64,000 nt of DNA from Mucidula mucida (lineage: Eukaryota; Basidiomycota; Agaricomycetes; Agaricales; Physalacriaceae). How positions within the stretch are numbered: position 1 is the stretch's first letter; the number at the start of each line of letters is the position of its first letter. A model generated the notes under the pieces. The model saw only the letters and a program-made list of their open reading frames with translations. It was not told the DNA's origin and did not search any database. Positions 11,988-21,899 of the stretch are shown piece by piece. The translations under genes were made by a program, and so were the position numbers. Location: contig JADNYV010000002.1 in the NCBI GenBank assembly GCA_015501055.1, positions 806,001 through 870,000 of the forward strand, given 5' to 3'.

Positions 11988-12071
11988 ATTATATAGGCCC
12001 TTCACGGCAATCGCACGTTCATAGTAGGTACCTTGACGTCGACTTCGAAGTGTCGTACGTGCACGCACGTG
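11988..12071 (-). promoter_or_regulatory. PhoD promoter: TATA box and two Pho4-type E-boxes
   Basis: On the minus strand a TATATAATG lies at about 11988-11996, some 50 bp before the PhoD ATG. Further upstream are CACGTT (12014-12019) and CACGTG (12066-12071), the medium- and high-affinity forms of the Pho4/NUC-1 bHLH site that controls phosphatase genes in ascomycetes. Whether such control is conserved here is inference. Confidence 0.4.
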
Positions 12072-13263
12072 TGTATCGAGTAGAGTAATACCCGCCGCAC
12101 GACACTGGCATCCTCGTCTTCAACATCGGCGGATGGAAAGTAACCGTACAGCTGAATTCGACGGAATGTGATCGAAGCCAACTAGAGTTACACAGATAAA
12201 CAAGGTTAATTAGTAACAGGAGGGACGAGAGCAGTTCCCACTACCTTGTGGAAAGACACTTTATATCTGACAGAGAAGCGATATCACCTGGCCATGTTTA
12301 CCATTAGTCACGAGTGATAAGTGTGGCGAGAGACTTTGTTGAGCCGAACCTGATTTTCTGATGGTCCTGATTCTTGATGCTGAAACGTTTGGACCCGAGA
12401 CGCGCGACCCAGTATCTACGGTGGCGGTGTTGAGCATCGATTAGCGCGGGCTTATGTTTATAGATGGCAATATTTCCGTAAGACTGACCCGCGGACTTCA
12501 TCGCATCAAACAAGCGCGAGGTCATCCATGACGCTCGTATTCCCTGTAAAGTTGTACGGACTCCGACGACCCCCCTCTAGACCCCCGATAATAAACATCA
12601 TCGCAGTCGGAACCCACTCGATCCTATGTGAAAGGTAATGATGTTGGCAAGTGGGTCAATGGTCATTCACGGGGACTCAAACCTTCTGATTGTGAAGGAA
12701 GGCCTTCCTTGAGTTTGGTAACGTTGATTTACACGGTAAGGCCTGCAAGTGATGTGGTCCTGGTTTAATTAGCCACGGCTACTCTTTGCTTCGTGATTAT
12801 CGGACTATTCGTAAGTCGCTGACTGATGGATGGAGCGTGGCCGCTAAGTAGCGGCCGTTTTAAAACATAGACGACGAGTTTTTAGAGTACCAAATTCTGG
12901 AAATAATGAAACATATGATTTCCAAGATAAACCAGAGAGGCAGCCCTGCGTGGGCCAGAAGCTTCGTAGAAACTAAATGCATTCGATCAGCCGTTGACTT
13001 CGGGGTTCCTGCGCCATGAGCCAGGGTATGGAGATGGCAGAAAGTGACATTGGAGAAGGAGAAGACAGGAGAGAACAAGGAGCACCAAACACGGAAAGCC
13101 TCAGGGCCAGCGATTAATATTTGTGAAACCGTCCAAGCAAGCATCCATCCTTCCGCCGGCAACTTCCCCACGTGGCAACTCGGCCATCAACTCCAGGACT
13201 TCGTACATAACCGTGAATGTCAGTGCCAATGTCGTTTCTTGCCATCATAAACACGTTCTGCAG
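12072..13263. other. 1.2 kb intergenic stretch between divergent genes
   Basis: I see no convincing gene. One minus-strand ORF of 73 codons (12304-12525) has no recognisable motif. A perfect 16-bp palindrome, AAGGAAGGCCTTCCTT, is at 12695-12710. The region otherwise looks like ordinary promoter and spacer DNA for the phosphatase and the transcription factor. Confidence 0.5.
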
Positions 13264-16101
13264 ATGAAGGTCGAGGGCGCCACAGAGCCGTACCCTCTGG
13301 TCGACGGGGCCCGCCCGACCTCGTCGCACCATAGTCGTTCTGACTCTCTTTTCCACTTCTACAGCGCCGATCAGTCCGATGGTTCTGAGGACAACGTCCC
13401 GGACGCCGTCTCTCCCCGTCGTGGAACCCGTCCTCCTGCGAAATCGTTCGTGTTACTCGTGTTTAACCGTCACTTTTCCTTCATCTCATCTCTCTAAATA
13501 GCTCGGGCGCGTGTGTTCACTGTAAATCGCTCAAGGTAGGTTACCCTTGAAGAGCTGTATCTCCCCATCAACTCACGCGCCAACAGGTGCGATGCGAATT
13601 CAGTCCAGGCCAAAAGACGTGCCAGCGCTGCCAGGCGGGTAATTATGAATGTATCCCGCGTTCTAGGAAGAAACGCAAGCCGGCTCCGTAGGTTGACCGT
13701 CTCTGGCGGCACTCAGAGCTCATCTGTCTTTAGCACGCACGAAGACCTACAACTCCGCGCACATCAGCAAGATAACCAAATACATCAGCTACTTGCTCAA
13801 TTCGACAACCTCAAGGCTAACAATAGGATCCGGGACCGTATGACACGAACAGAACATAATGGTATTACCGGTGTCCGCTTTTCTTCCACGTATTCATGCG
13901 CAAGGACAGGTTCTAAGCGGACCAATTATCCGGACAGATTTGAGATCCTGGCTCGTGGGGACTCCCCAACCGAGATGCAGGTGATTGCTGCGTTTGCCCC
14001 AAGTAGGAGAAACTTCTATATACTGCCGGACATGCTCATATTGATGCGTAGCACAAGCACATGAACCCGACCTGCCCCGCTTAACTCCCCCCGATATTGT
14101 GCGCTTCTGCTCCCTTACCCCCAACGAGATCGACGATCTCTTTACAATGTGAGCTAAAGCATTTCTTAATTTAGTTGCCGCAGACTAATTGAGCATGATA
14201 GATTTTTCGAGCGCATCAACGTACGATCCATCTGTATGAATGACTGTCGTGATCTCTGAGACGTGTGCATAGCCTTTTTTCTCAATTCTGGATCAAGAGT
14301 TGCACACTCCGGCGGCGTTGATATGGACTTGCCCTTTCCTGTTTACAGTCAGTAAGTCCACATGGGTTCTCAAGATTTTTTTGGACCATTGAGTTGCGTC
14401 TTAGTTTGTAGTACTGCGGCCAGGTACTATGCCTCAAGGCCGACCCTTTATTCATCTGCCCAGGACTTCGCCCGTGACGCTTCGGCGAAGTCCCTCATAG
14501 AGGGCCCGAGGACTATCGATGTCTGTCAGGCCTACTTGCTTATGGCACTATATCCTCCCCCGAAGAAAAAGTGGGAGGAGGACCGTCGCTGGATCTTGAT
14601 GGGTGTCGCAATAAGGTGAATTCTGGCTGTTTGTGTAGATAGGTTTGACACTCATAATTCTTCAGGGTTGCGCTCGAGCTCGAACTTGACAACCCCTTGC
14701 GTCATGTGACGAACGGGAGAGTTTGAACCGAACTCGAACATGGTTGAACTGCTTCTGCGTTGACGGATCACATTCCATTCAGTTCGGGAAGATGCCCATG
14801 ATTCGACTCGACGACCATATGGCCTTACACTCCCAGAATTGGTACTGCTCATCCCCAATGAACCAGCCGTTTGACGTTCACCTGTGCGCCTACGTACAAA
14901 TCATCGTCATAATGGCACGTTGGCGGAAGGGAATTGAAGGCAATCTACGCCAGCGAATTCGTGACGTGCGTGCTTTCGGACACCTGTTGCAATTTATCTT
15001 GACTAAACAAATAGGGTTTTGACGTGGTCAAGTCAGCCATTGAGACTGAAGAATCGCTGGATCACGAGATGAACCGTTGGGCCAGGCTCTATGACCAACA
15101 GTACAGTTATAACCGTAAGTTGTTCATCGTTTCCGGTTGTCCTGCAACCCTTATCATGATATGAGTGCTAGCCTTGGCAATATGCTTGTACCGCGGAGAC
15201 ACGACGCGACTGTGAGAGCTTGCTATTCTTGACGTAGAGTTATAACTGATTTTTGTAGAATTACCGCTTATCTGAGACTAGTAGTTCTTGCGGCCGGCTT
15301 CCAACACGCGGTCAGACACACCAACCTCACCCGTGACTCTGAAATCTTGAAGCGTTCCATTAATGCTGCCAAAAGCGTGATCGAGGTCACTGTTAAAAGA
15401 TTGTATCCGACAGGAAATCTACGATACGCAATGGAGGCTAACTTTGTTTATGTTTCCTTTGCCGCCGCTTATCTGGTCAATGTAAGCCTCTACTTCCTTT
15501 CAAGACAATTGTTCATGGTTTCCCAGCTGTTACGCCCCAAATTCCTACATCTTGTCAAAGAGGAAATCCAACGCGAGATTGTGGCCATTGTTACGCAATT
15601 GGTCAAGATATTGGCCTCCGATAAAGTTGCCCTGGATGGAAGACATACGCCTGCTCTCTATTCGCGCTTTTTGGCAAATCTTATGGCCACACATAAAGTA
15701 GCGTCTCTTGTCCCGGAGGGGGAAATTTCGCCCATCGACCCAGAAATGTTCAACTCGTCACCAGTCGGAGCGAGCTATTCTTGGCCAGACGTCCGCTATT
15801 CAGACTCCCCGCCCGGTGTTGACCAGACTACCCACAGCTCACACGACATGGATATGGATTTCAGTTTGAATCACTTTGGTACGTTCACATTGCTTTCCTC
15901 CTGATATGTTCCACATACTCAGATTGACTAGTTAGAACCGTATCGCAGGACATGCCGGTGTCGCCCAGCTTTGGTACAACCCCATTTGCCACTTCTCAGT
16001 GGTCCGAACCTGTGTGGCAACCTGCTACACCCCACGAACCTCCGTACATGGCCCAGAACCCTTGGCATCAGCAGCACTACAACGAGGTGTGGCGCCATTG
16101 A
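13264..16101 (+). CDS. Zn2Cys6 transcription factor with fungal middle homology region
   Basis: This is a fungal binuclear-cluster regulator. The first exon starts MKVEGATEPYPLVDG and includes SDSLFHFYSADQ. The zinc cluster spans two introns: ACVHCKSLK | VRCEFSPGQKTCQRCQAGN then YEC, which gives C-x2-C-x6-C-x8-C-x2-C-x6-C. A glutamine- and leucine-rich coiled-coil segment follows (DNQIHQLLAQFDNLKANNR). The middle region DFARDASAKSLIEGPRTIDV, CQAYLLMALYPPPKKKWEED and RRWILMGVAIR is the fungal transcription factor homology domain. The last exon ends QQHYNEVWRH at 16101. Near 14726 the frame shifts by one base (GTTTGAAC where GTTTTGAAC would keep NRTRTWLNCFCVD in frame), probably a T lost from a homopolymer. 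The target genes cannot be read from sequence. Confidence 0.9.
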
Positions 16102-16427
16102 CAGTGTGATAGACGTTTCTTTGCTTGCTTCCAAGTTGCTATCGTGTCTTCCTCTTGTATTCATCTCGTTTCATATAGCACTATATTCCGGGTTTTCGAT
16201 TGTTATAGCACCTACTTTCTAATTCGCTTTTCTGTATCATCCTATATCGTTTGTAGCCTCTACGTCTCCGTAAATACTCGCTCTTGTGTAAATTTAATGG
16301 CCTCAGTTTGTAGACTCAATTTGATGATCGTCGGCCCTGGCGGCAACTAAACGGAGCTTGTGCTTGTTAGACTTGGTCACTCTCTGCAACGAGTACGACT
16401 TGCAGCGTGCGTTCGGCGCCGACTGAA
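16102..16427. other. intergenic stretch, tandem genes
   Basis: This probably contains the transcription factor 3' UTR (T-rich) and the short promoter of the TBC gene. I see no ORF with coding character. Confidence 0.5.
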
Positions 16428-19116
16428 ATGGCTTCACAGGCGCGGACACAAGCAATAGAGTCGGTTTATGTTCTAGTCAATTACCGCATGGATTGACTGT
16501 GCGTCTCTTTAGAAAGGCGTTTCACGATCTGTTCAATCCTTCGACATCTCTTGCGAAAACAAGAGACGCTGCGCTTTCGGATCGTCTGTTCAGGCCCAGT
16601 AGTGATGGCCTGGACATCCCAGGACGAAGTCTTGCGTGGAAGGTGCGTCTAGGATTTGGACAAGGAGCGCCTAATGAACAAATGATAGCTCTTTCTGTTG
16701 CCTAGTGAACCTTTAAAGACTCCTGTAGAGGCGGATGCTTCATTTCTTCTCGTAACTCTGAGGTCTAGTCGGAAACGATACATGGAACTGTCAATCGACA
16801 AGTTGCGCGCCCCCGATGGTGGCTACGAAGAGGGATTCACAGTTCCGGGTTCCCAAGCCTCTCCTAAACGTGTATCCAAGCCTGATATCAATCTGGAACG
16901 CAATAATCCTCTCAGTCTGCATACCGAAGTGCGTCAAGCATCGTTTCCGCCCTTCACAAATTCACAAGAACGTCCCAGAATCCTTGGACAGAGTGGTTCG
17001 CCTCTGTCGAACTCAGGAAGACAATATTGCAGGATGTCGAACGAACGTAAGTGTCCGTTATCACTAATTCGTGACTAACTTGACCTTTGCGTATTTAGTT
17101 TTCCGGAGGTCGAATTTTTTCGCCTGCCAGAAGTACAGACGGAGCTCACGAGCATTCTCTTCATCTACTCGGATATGAATCCTTCAATTGGATATCGTCA
17201 AGGTCAGTCACTCTACACGGGACCTTACTCATTATCTTACAGCAACTGTAGGCATGCACGAGCTGCTCGCGCCGTTGTACTATGCAGTATATTCCGACGC
17301 CATCTCATCATCAGAGGCTCCTTATATCAAAGACAATGATGTCAAAGAGCTATGCGCACGGCCCTGGGTGGCCGCTGATTCATGGGCACTCTTCGAAGCC
17401 ATGATGCGTGGCACCTCACGCTGGTACGAGTGGCGTGAGCCGACGCAGGATGTCACTAACAAATCGCCCCTCAATACTCATGTCACTTTCAACGTCTCTC
17501 AAGCTCGGGGGAGTTCTGAAATCAAACCTTATATTACGCCCATAGTCCAAACGTGTAATGACATTCAAGCCAATCTCCTGCGGATAACGGACTTCCAACT
17601 TTGGCAGCGGCTACAAACAACTGGTATAGAGCCTCAAATTTACGGAATGTAAGCACTGTTGGCCCATTCTATTCAATTCTTTTCATCTTTATGACACAGA
17701 CCCTCAGACGCTGGCTTCGCCTGTTATTCACGCGTGAATTCAGTTTACCTGACGCCATGAAGCTTTGGGACGCGCTTTTTGCTTGTGACGCGTCATTCGA
17801 CCTTGCGCCTTGGATATGTGTCGCCATGCTCATCCGCATCCGCAATGATCGTAAGCTATCTGTCAAGACACTAGTTTTCATTCGCTCATGTATGAGCAGT
17901 CCTTCCCTCGGACTACACTGGACAGCTCACATCCCTTCTACGTTACTCTTCACCCCAGTGGTCTCAACAAGGTGTTCATGTTAATCATGTAAGCCTGTTG
18001 GTTAGGCAGGCACTGGCTCTTCAAATGTCTCCAACTCCAGCGACTGGTGTATCCTTGATTAGCGAGAATTGGAGTCTACTTGACATCCCAATGGATGTAC
18101 CAGAGCCACCGCCTGCACCAAGGCGAAAGATTCCTCCGCCAACCATTCGCGGTAGGTCGTCGTCGGTTTACCCTGCTGGTCCTTCCTCCCACGCGGCGCC
18201 TACCCATACACGACAACAATCCTCACAGCAAATTGGGTTCTCAGACATGCTGGGTGGAATTCTGGAGCGCGGAGAAAGCTTGGGAATCAATAAGTCGCTA
18301 ATGAGTGCAGTCACGGAGTTAAAGGTATAGATTTTCTCGAAATTTGCTGTACCCGGATCTGATTTGTTCTTCTAGCGAAATATTCCTGATATCGCCTCAT
18401 CTCTCATACGGTCACCGACGGCCACATCTACTTCTTTTCCATTGGCCGTCGAGTCAAGCGGCGAAAAACCTCCATGGGAACATCGATCACGTCTCGATAT
18501 GGAACGGGAAATTGCGAGTCTCCGTGTAGTGAATAAACGACTTGGGGACTCGTTGAGTTGGATTGTAGACGTTCTTCTCCTGGACGAAAGTGGAACTCCT
18601 GATCCGGGACTGCTGAAGAAAAAGAGAAGGGAAGCAGTTGAATCGTTGGCCTATGTTCGAGATGTCTTGGTTAGCAATGCTACCGACGTCGAAGAGGACA
18701 GACTGATAGGGGAGGAAGAGCGTAAACAGAGGAAGGCGAAAGCCAAGATGAGGGAAAATCGCGAGCCAGACGTTACCGCACCGAGTCTACCGACACCGGT
18801 TCCTGTAGTCGATTCGCACTCCGGACGAGAAGCTCTGGCGAGTGCAGGTACCTCTCGAGGTGTTCCCCGGTCTCTCGATATCTCCAACATATCTAATGAC
18901 CATTCACTGTCGAGGAAGCCTTCGGATCCTTCGGCGCGTATTGCACCCTGGAACTATACGAGGTCAAATTTTGCGACACCGCCTTCCGCTGTAGAGGCAG
19001 CTCTTCCACGACCACCGCCACCGTCCTCGACCATAATACGACCTAACGCCGACAACCGCCACACAAGGAAGGATTCTGCACCAGTATTACAAGACCCCTT
19101 GGGTGCCCTTCATTGA
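16428..19116 (+). CDS. TBC domain Rab GTPase-activating protein (TBC1D5-like)
   Basis: This is a GTPase-activating protein for a Rab of the endosomal or Golgi system. Exons give the TBC entry motif GRSLAWK | LFLLPSEPL (acceptor at about 16688), then NPWTEWFASVELRKTILQDV followed by ERT. That segment holds the IxxDxxRT arginine finger. PSIGYRQG | MHELLAPLYYAVY carries the glutamine finger. NDIQANLLRITDFQLWQRLQ and RWLRLLFTREFSLPDAMKLW complete the domain. The 3' part is Ser/Pro-rich, with a coiled-coil stretch REIASLRVVNKRLGDSLSWI near 18510-18600. The proposed start MASQARTQAIES at 16428 is the weakest element. All junctions checked have GT-AG borders in phase. Both catalytic fingers are intact, so activity is expected. 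Confidence 0.88.
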
Positions 19117-19506
19117 CCTGCAGGATGAATGTTGTTCTATCTTTTTTAGATCATAAATCCAGTGCTTCTTCTCACCTGTAGACTATGTTACTGTACTGAT
19201 AGTCTACCTCCGACACGTTCATGGCATTCTATCCCCGAATCTTAGATCGCCTTGTCATGCATCGTTCCCCGGTCGGTGATATAATGAGATCACGAGCATT
19301 GTCTGTTGACAAGACATAATTAAGAACGGTCGTAGCTCGTCCCGGTGAATAAGATGAACTTCAACGGATGTGGAGAAAGGCCGAATGGATTATATTCAGG
19401 TACTAAATGGCGACTTAGAATATCTACGTCCCATCGTTGGCGTATCAATTGAAATTTGTATTGAATTGGTGTAATGCCGCAGCACAGTAGGATTGTTTTA
19501 TGCCCA
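19117..19506. other. intergenic stretch
   Basis: This lies between the TBC gene and the 3' end of the GMC C-terminal fragment. I see no coding or repeat signal. Confidence 0.5.
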
Positions 19507-20488
19507 TCATGCCTTAATGAGATCTGCAGCCCTTTCGGCGACAATATATGTGGGTGCCTGTGTATGTGCACTCGATACCAGAGGCTGTCAGTTACTTAGA
19601 AAACAAGGACGTATTACAAGGACTTGGGTAGCTTACCAGAATTGACGCGTCTACTACCCTAAGTCCGCTCGCACCTTTGACTATCAAGTCTGGATCCACA
19701 ACCTCGTAGCCAGAGCCCACGGGAGACATGCTAACGGTGCCGACTGGGTGCGCAGATGTACCTGCATTAGCCCTTACAAATGCTATCATCTCCTCGTCGG
19801 TGGTGGCGTTGGCTAGTAGGGCGCCAAGACGTAGTCGGACCAGGCAGGAGCGGCAGAAAATCGCAGGGAGCTCTTCACCGCCTCTATGAGAGCAAACACG
19901 TCGAAATCGTGTGTTAAGTATCCAGGATCAATGAGCGGTGGGTCAATTGGATTCGAAGAGTTGATCGAAACCGATCCACCAGAAAGGTTAGGTGAACAAT
20001 TCATGGTGTATACTCTACTCAAGGAGATACATACGAGAGTGGGGAGTCACAACACATACACCTGCACCAATGAAGTACCCGTCTTCAGGTAGTGTGGCCA
20101 AGGGAACGCCCCACCCGTTCTGTAGCACTTTGGGTATAAGAAGTTTTGCGTGAGTTCTACGAAATCGTCACCTGCAGGCCCAGCTCAATATGTGGTGTCC
20201 CAGGACCCGCAGAAGGATCGTCGTATTGCTGGAAGATGGGAGAATCAGCTGGAAGTCGATTCCGTACGATATGGCTTGGAATCGAGTCCACTAAAGGTCC
20301 CATCCTGGATTTTCTCCATTCCTCAAGCAACTCTTGCTGATAGCTATCGTTCCGGAATACGTCGTCCCAGGTGTCGGTCGAGTTTACAATCCATTTGTTC
20401 CACACTTGCGGCTGGTCAGACAGATTCTTGCCAACGTCTGGAAGATCCAAAATGACCGGAATGCTCAGAGACGATAAAAAGGAGGACT
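19507..20488 (-). pseudogene. GMC oxidoreductase, C-terminal half only
   Basis: This is the C-terminal part of an aryl-alcohol-oxidase-like GMC flavoenzyme. It begins abruptly with SSFLSSLSIPVILDLPDVGK just after an in-frame TAG, so the start codon and FAD dinucleotide site are absent. Then come NLSDQPQVWNKWIVNSTDTW, the substrate domain with NCSPNLSGGSVSINSSNPID, SAHPVGTVSMSP with the first active-site histidine, and a last exon LVSSAHTQAPTYIVAERAAD with the second. The stop is at 19507-19509. One base appears missing where VLAP meets LANATTDEEM (about 19818). Its missing half is matched by the plus-strand fragment at 21900-23150, which ends within about one residue of where this one begins. 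Confidence 0.85.
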
Positions 20489-20634
20489 ACTTACTTTGCA
20501 TGCTCATGTGATGTATTTTCTGGTATAAACTGATGATCGTGGGGCGCTACTGTTTTTCCTCGTTCCCTCCACATACAGAGTGTCTATCAGACTCGCTTGT
20601 CAAGGCCGGCGTGCTTTTGGCTATTCTTGCAGTA

Positions 20635-20894
20635 AGGTAGGGTTCAGACGCAAGCGGGGACATCATGTGAAGCTGCCCAAAATTCAATCAAAATCTATTC
20701 TAAATTTGTAACGCGACCGGGGACCCAAGCGTTCATCGAGGGATCCAAGTTTGTGTACACCCCAAGGATCCCTCGATGAGATCTGGTGGCTAACGGCATC
20801 CTAAGAATTTGTGTTAGTTTTACAATGATTTCTGGCTCTGGCAGATGCCAATCACATGATGTCCCCGTTTGCGACGTGCGTCTGAACCCTACCT
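20635..20894. mobile_element. MITE-like inverted-repeat element 1 (260 bp)
   Basis: The terminal inverted repeats are 36 nt on the left (20635-20670) and 43 nt on the right (20852-20894). Both arms read AGGTAGGGTTCAGACGCA and, after a 7-nt length difference, CGGGGACATCATGTGA. A second, perfect 14-bp inverted repeat, TCATCGAGGGATCC, lies inside (arms 20733-20746 and 20766-20779, 19-nt loop). There is no coding capacity. This is the anatomy of a non-autonomous DNA transposon. A TA duplication (gTA...TAc) is possible, but it lies within the repeat extension, so the true ends are uncertain. Confidence 0.8.
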
Positions 20895-21375
20895 AGACTG
20901 GTTTCAAGGGCGGGGGTTTTATGGGCAACCCAGGTTCAGGGTCTTGCTCACAAGCCGACATGCTTGCCGCTGCGAGCAAAGCGCCTTCTAGCTCGAGTAC
21001 GACAAAGTGCAATAATATCACCATTGAAGAGGTGCAGACCTGGAAACTGCATGGAATGAGATTTGCTGAGGTAGAATTACTGGGATGAGTCCCAAATTAC
21101 ACGGGAGGAAAGGAAGATTGTACGTAGCTGGAATGACTGCGGCCTTGACGAGAGTAGGAGTACGTTTTGTTGAGAGACAGCAGTAGGAAGTCTTCAAAGA
21201 AACACTAGGGCAAAATCTCGTTCATCTTGTGCATAAGTATCGGTAGCGATATGTGCAATCTCCAGTACTACTACTACGGCAGCCTACGGCTTAGCGACCG
21301 GCATCTAGGCGGAGTTTCAAATCCCTGCCGAACTTGGGTTGCCCATAAGACCCCCGCCCTTAGAACCAGGCTCTA
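20894..21375. mobile_element. MITE-like inverted-repeat element 2 (about 480 bp)
   Basis: The left arm (20894-20937) and right arm (21330-21375) are inverted copies about 45 nt long. They share the perfect block AAGGGCGGGGGT, then TTATGGGCAACCCA and GTTC, with four mismatches and a two-base gap overall. Both outer ends read TAGA...CTGGTT. No transposase ORF is present, so this fits a second non-autonomous family, unrelated in its ends to element 1. Its left end abuts the right end of element 1. The right arm is preceded by a 54-nt tRNA-like segment (21277-21330). Confidence 0.75.
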
Positions 21376-21861
21376 TAGTGCGTGTCGAGTTCACGAGACA
21401 ATTACCGCAACTACTCGAGCCGCCCTCGCCAGGCTAACCCTACCCTTAGTTCTGGGTCACGAGTCACGTGGCGACCCCAATGCCCACCCCATGTTCAATT
21501 CATCGTCTTACAATGAGGCCGCGTTTAGTTCAGGTGTTCCGTCTCCGCCGGATGGTCGTAGGACTGAGATTTCGGACGTCCTGTACGAGTTTATCGCTGT
21601 TGGTTGACACTTAGAGGTCGTCAAGCCTGCCTGAATTGCTCTCGCTTGTTCTGAAGGCTATGGAGTTCGCAGATGTAAGTTATTTTCTAGGCATCCTGCT
21701 GCTTCTATCGATGATCTTCGTGCTACTCGTACTACCTGGGCACGCAGAACTGTATGCCTCAGATGATGCGTCAAATACTCCGTGGTGAGAGCTACAGACC
21801 CTTCCAAGGGTTATGGGGCTTCTTGCGACACCGCGACGCCCCGCGAAGCTCCAACAGAAAT
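21376..21861. other. intergenic stretch upstream of the GMC N-terminal fragment
   Basis: This is the presumed promoter of the GMC fragment. Short plus- and minus-strand ORFs here have no recognisable composition. It includes CTAACCCTACCC at about 21434, which weakly resembles element 1 ends. Confidence 0.4.
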
Positions 21862-21869
21862 GTATAAAA
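21862..21869 (+). promoter_or_regulatory. TATA box of the GMC N-terminal fragment
   Basis: TATAAAAA lies 38 bp before the ATG at 21900, which suggests that this half kept its original promoter. Confidence 0.5.
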
Positions 21870-21899
21870 ACGCTTTGAAGCATCGACAGTTCAGCGACA

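Noticed and set aside
21434..21448. CTAACCCTACCC resembling telomere repeats
   Set aside because: It is a single imperfect copy inside a gene-rich region, more likely chance or a remnant of an element 1-like end.
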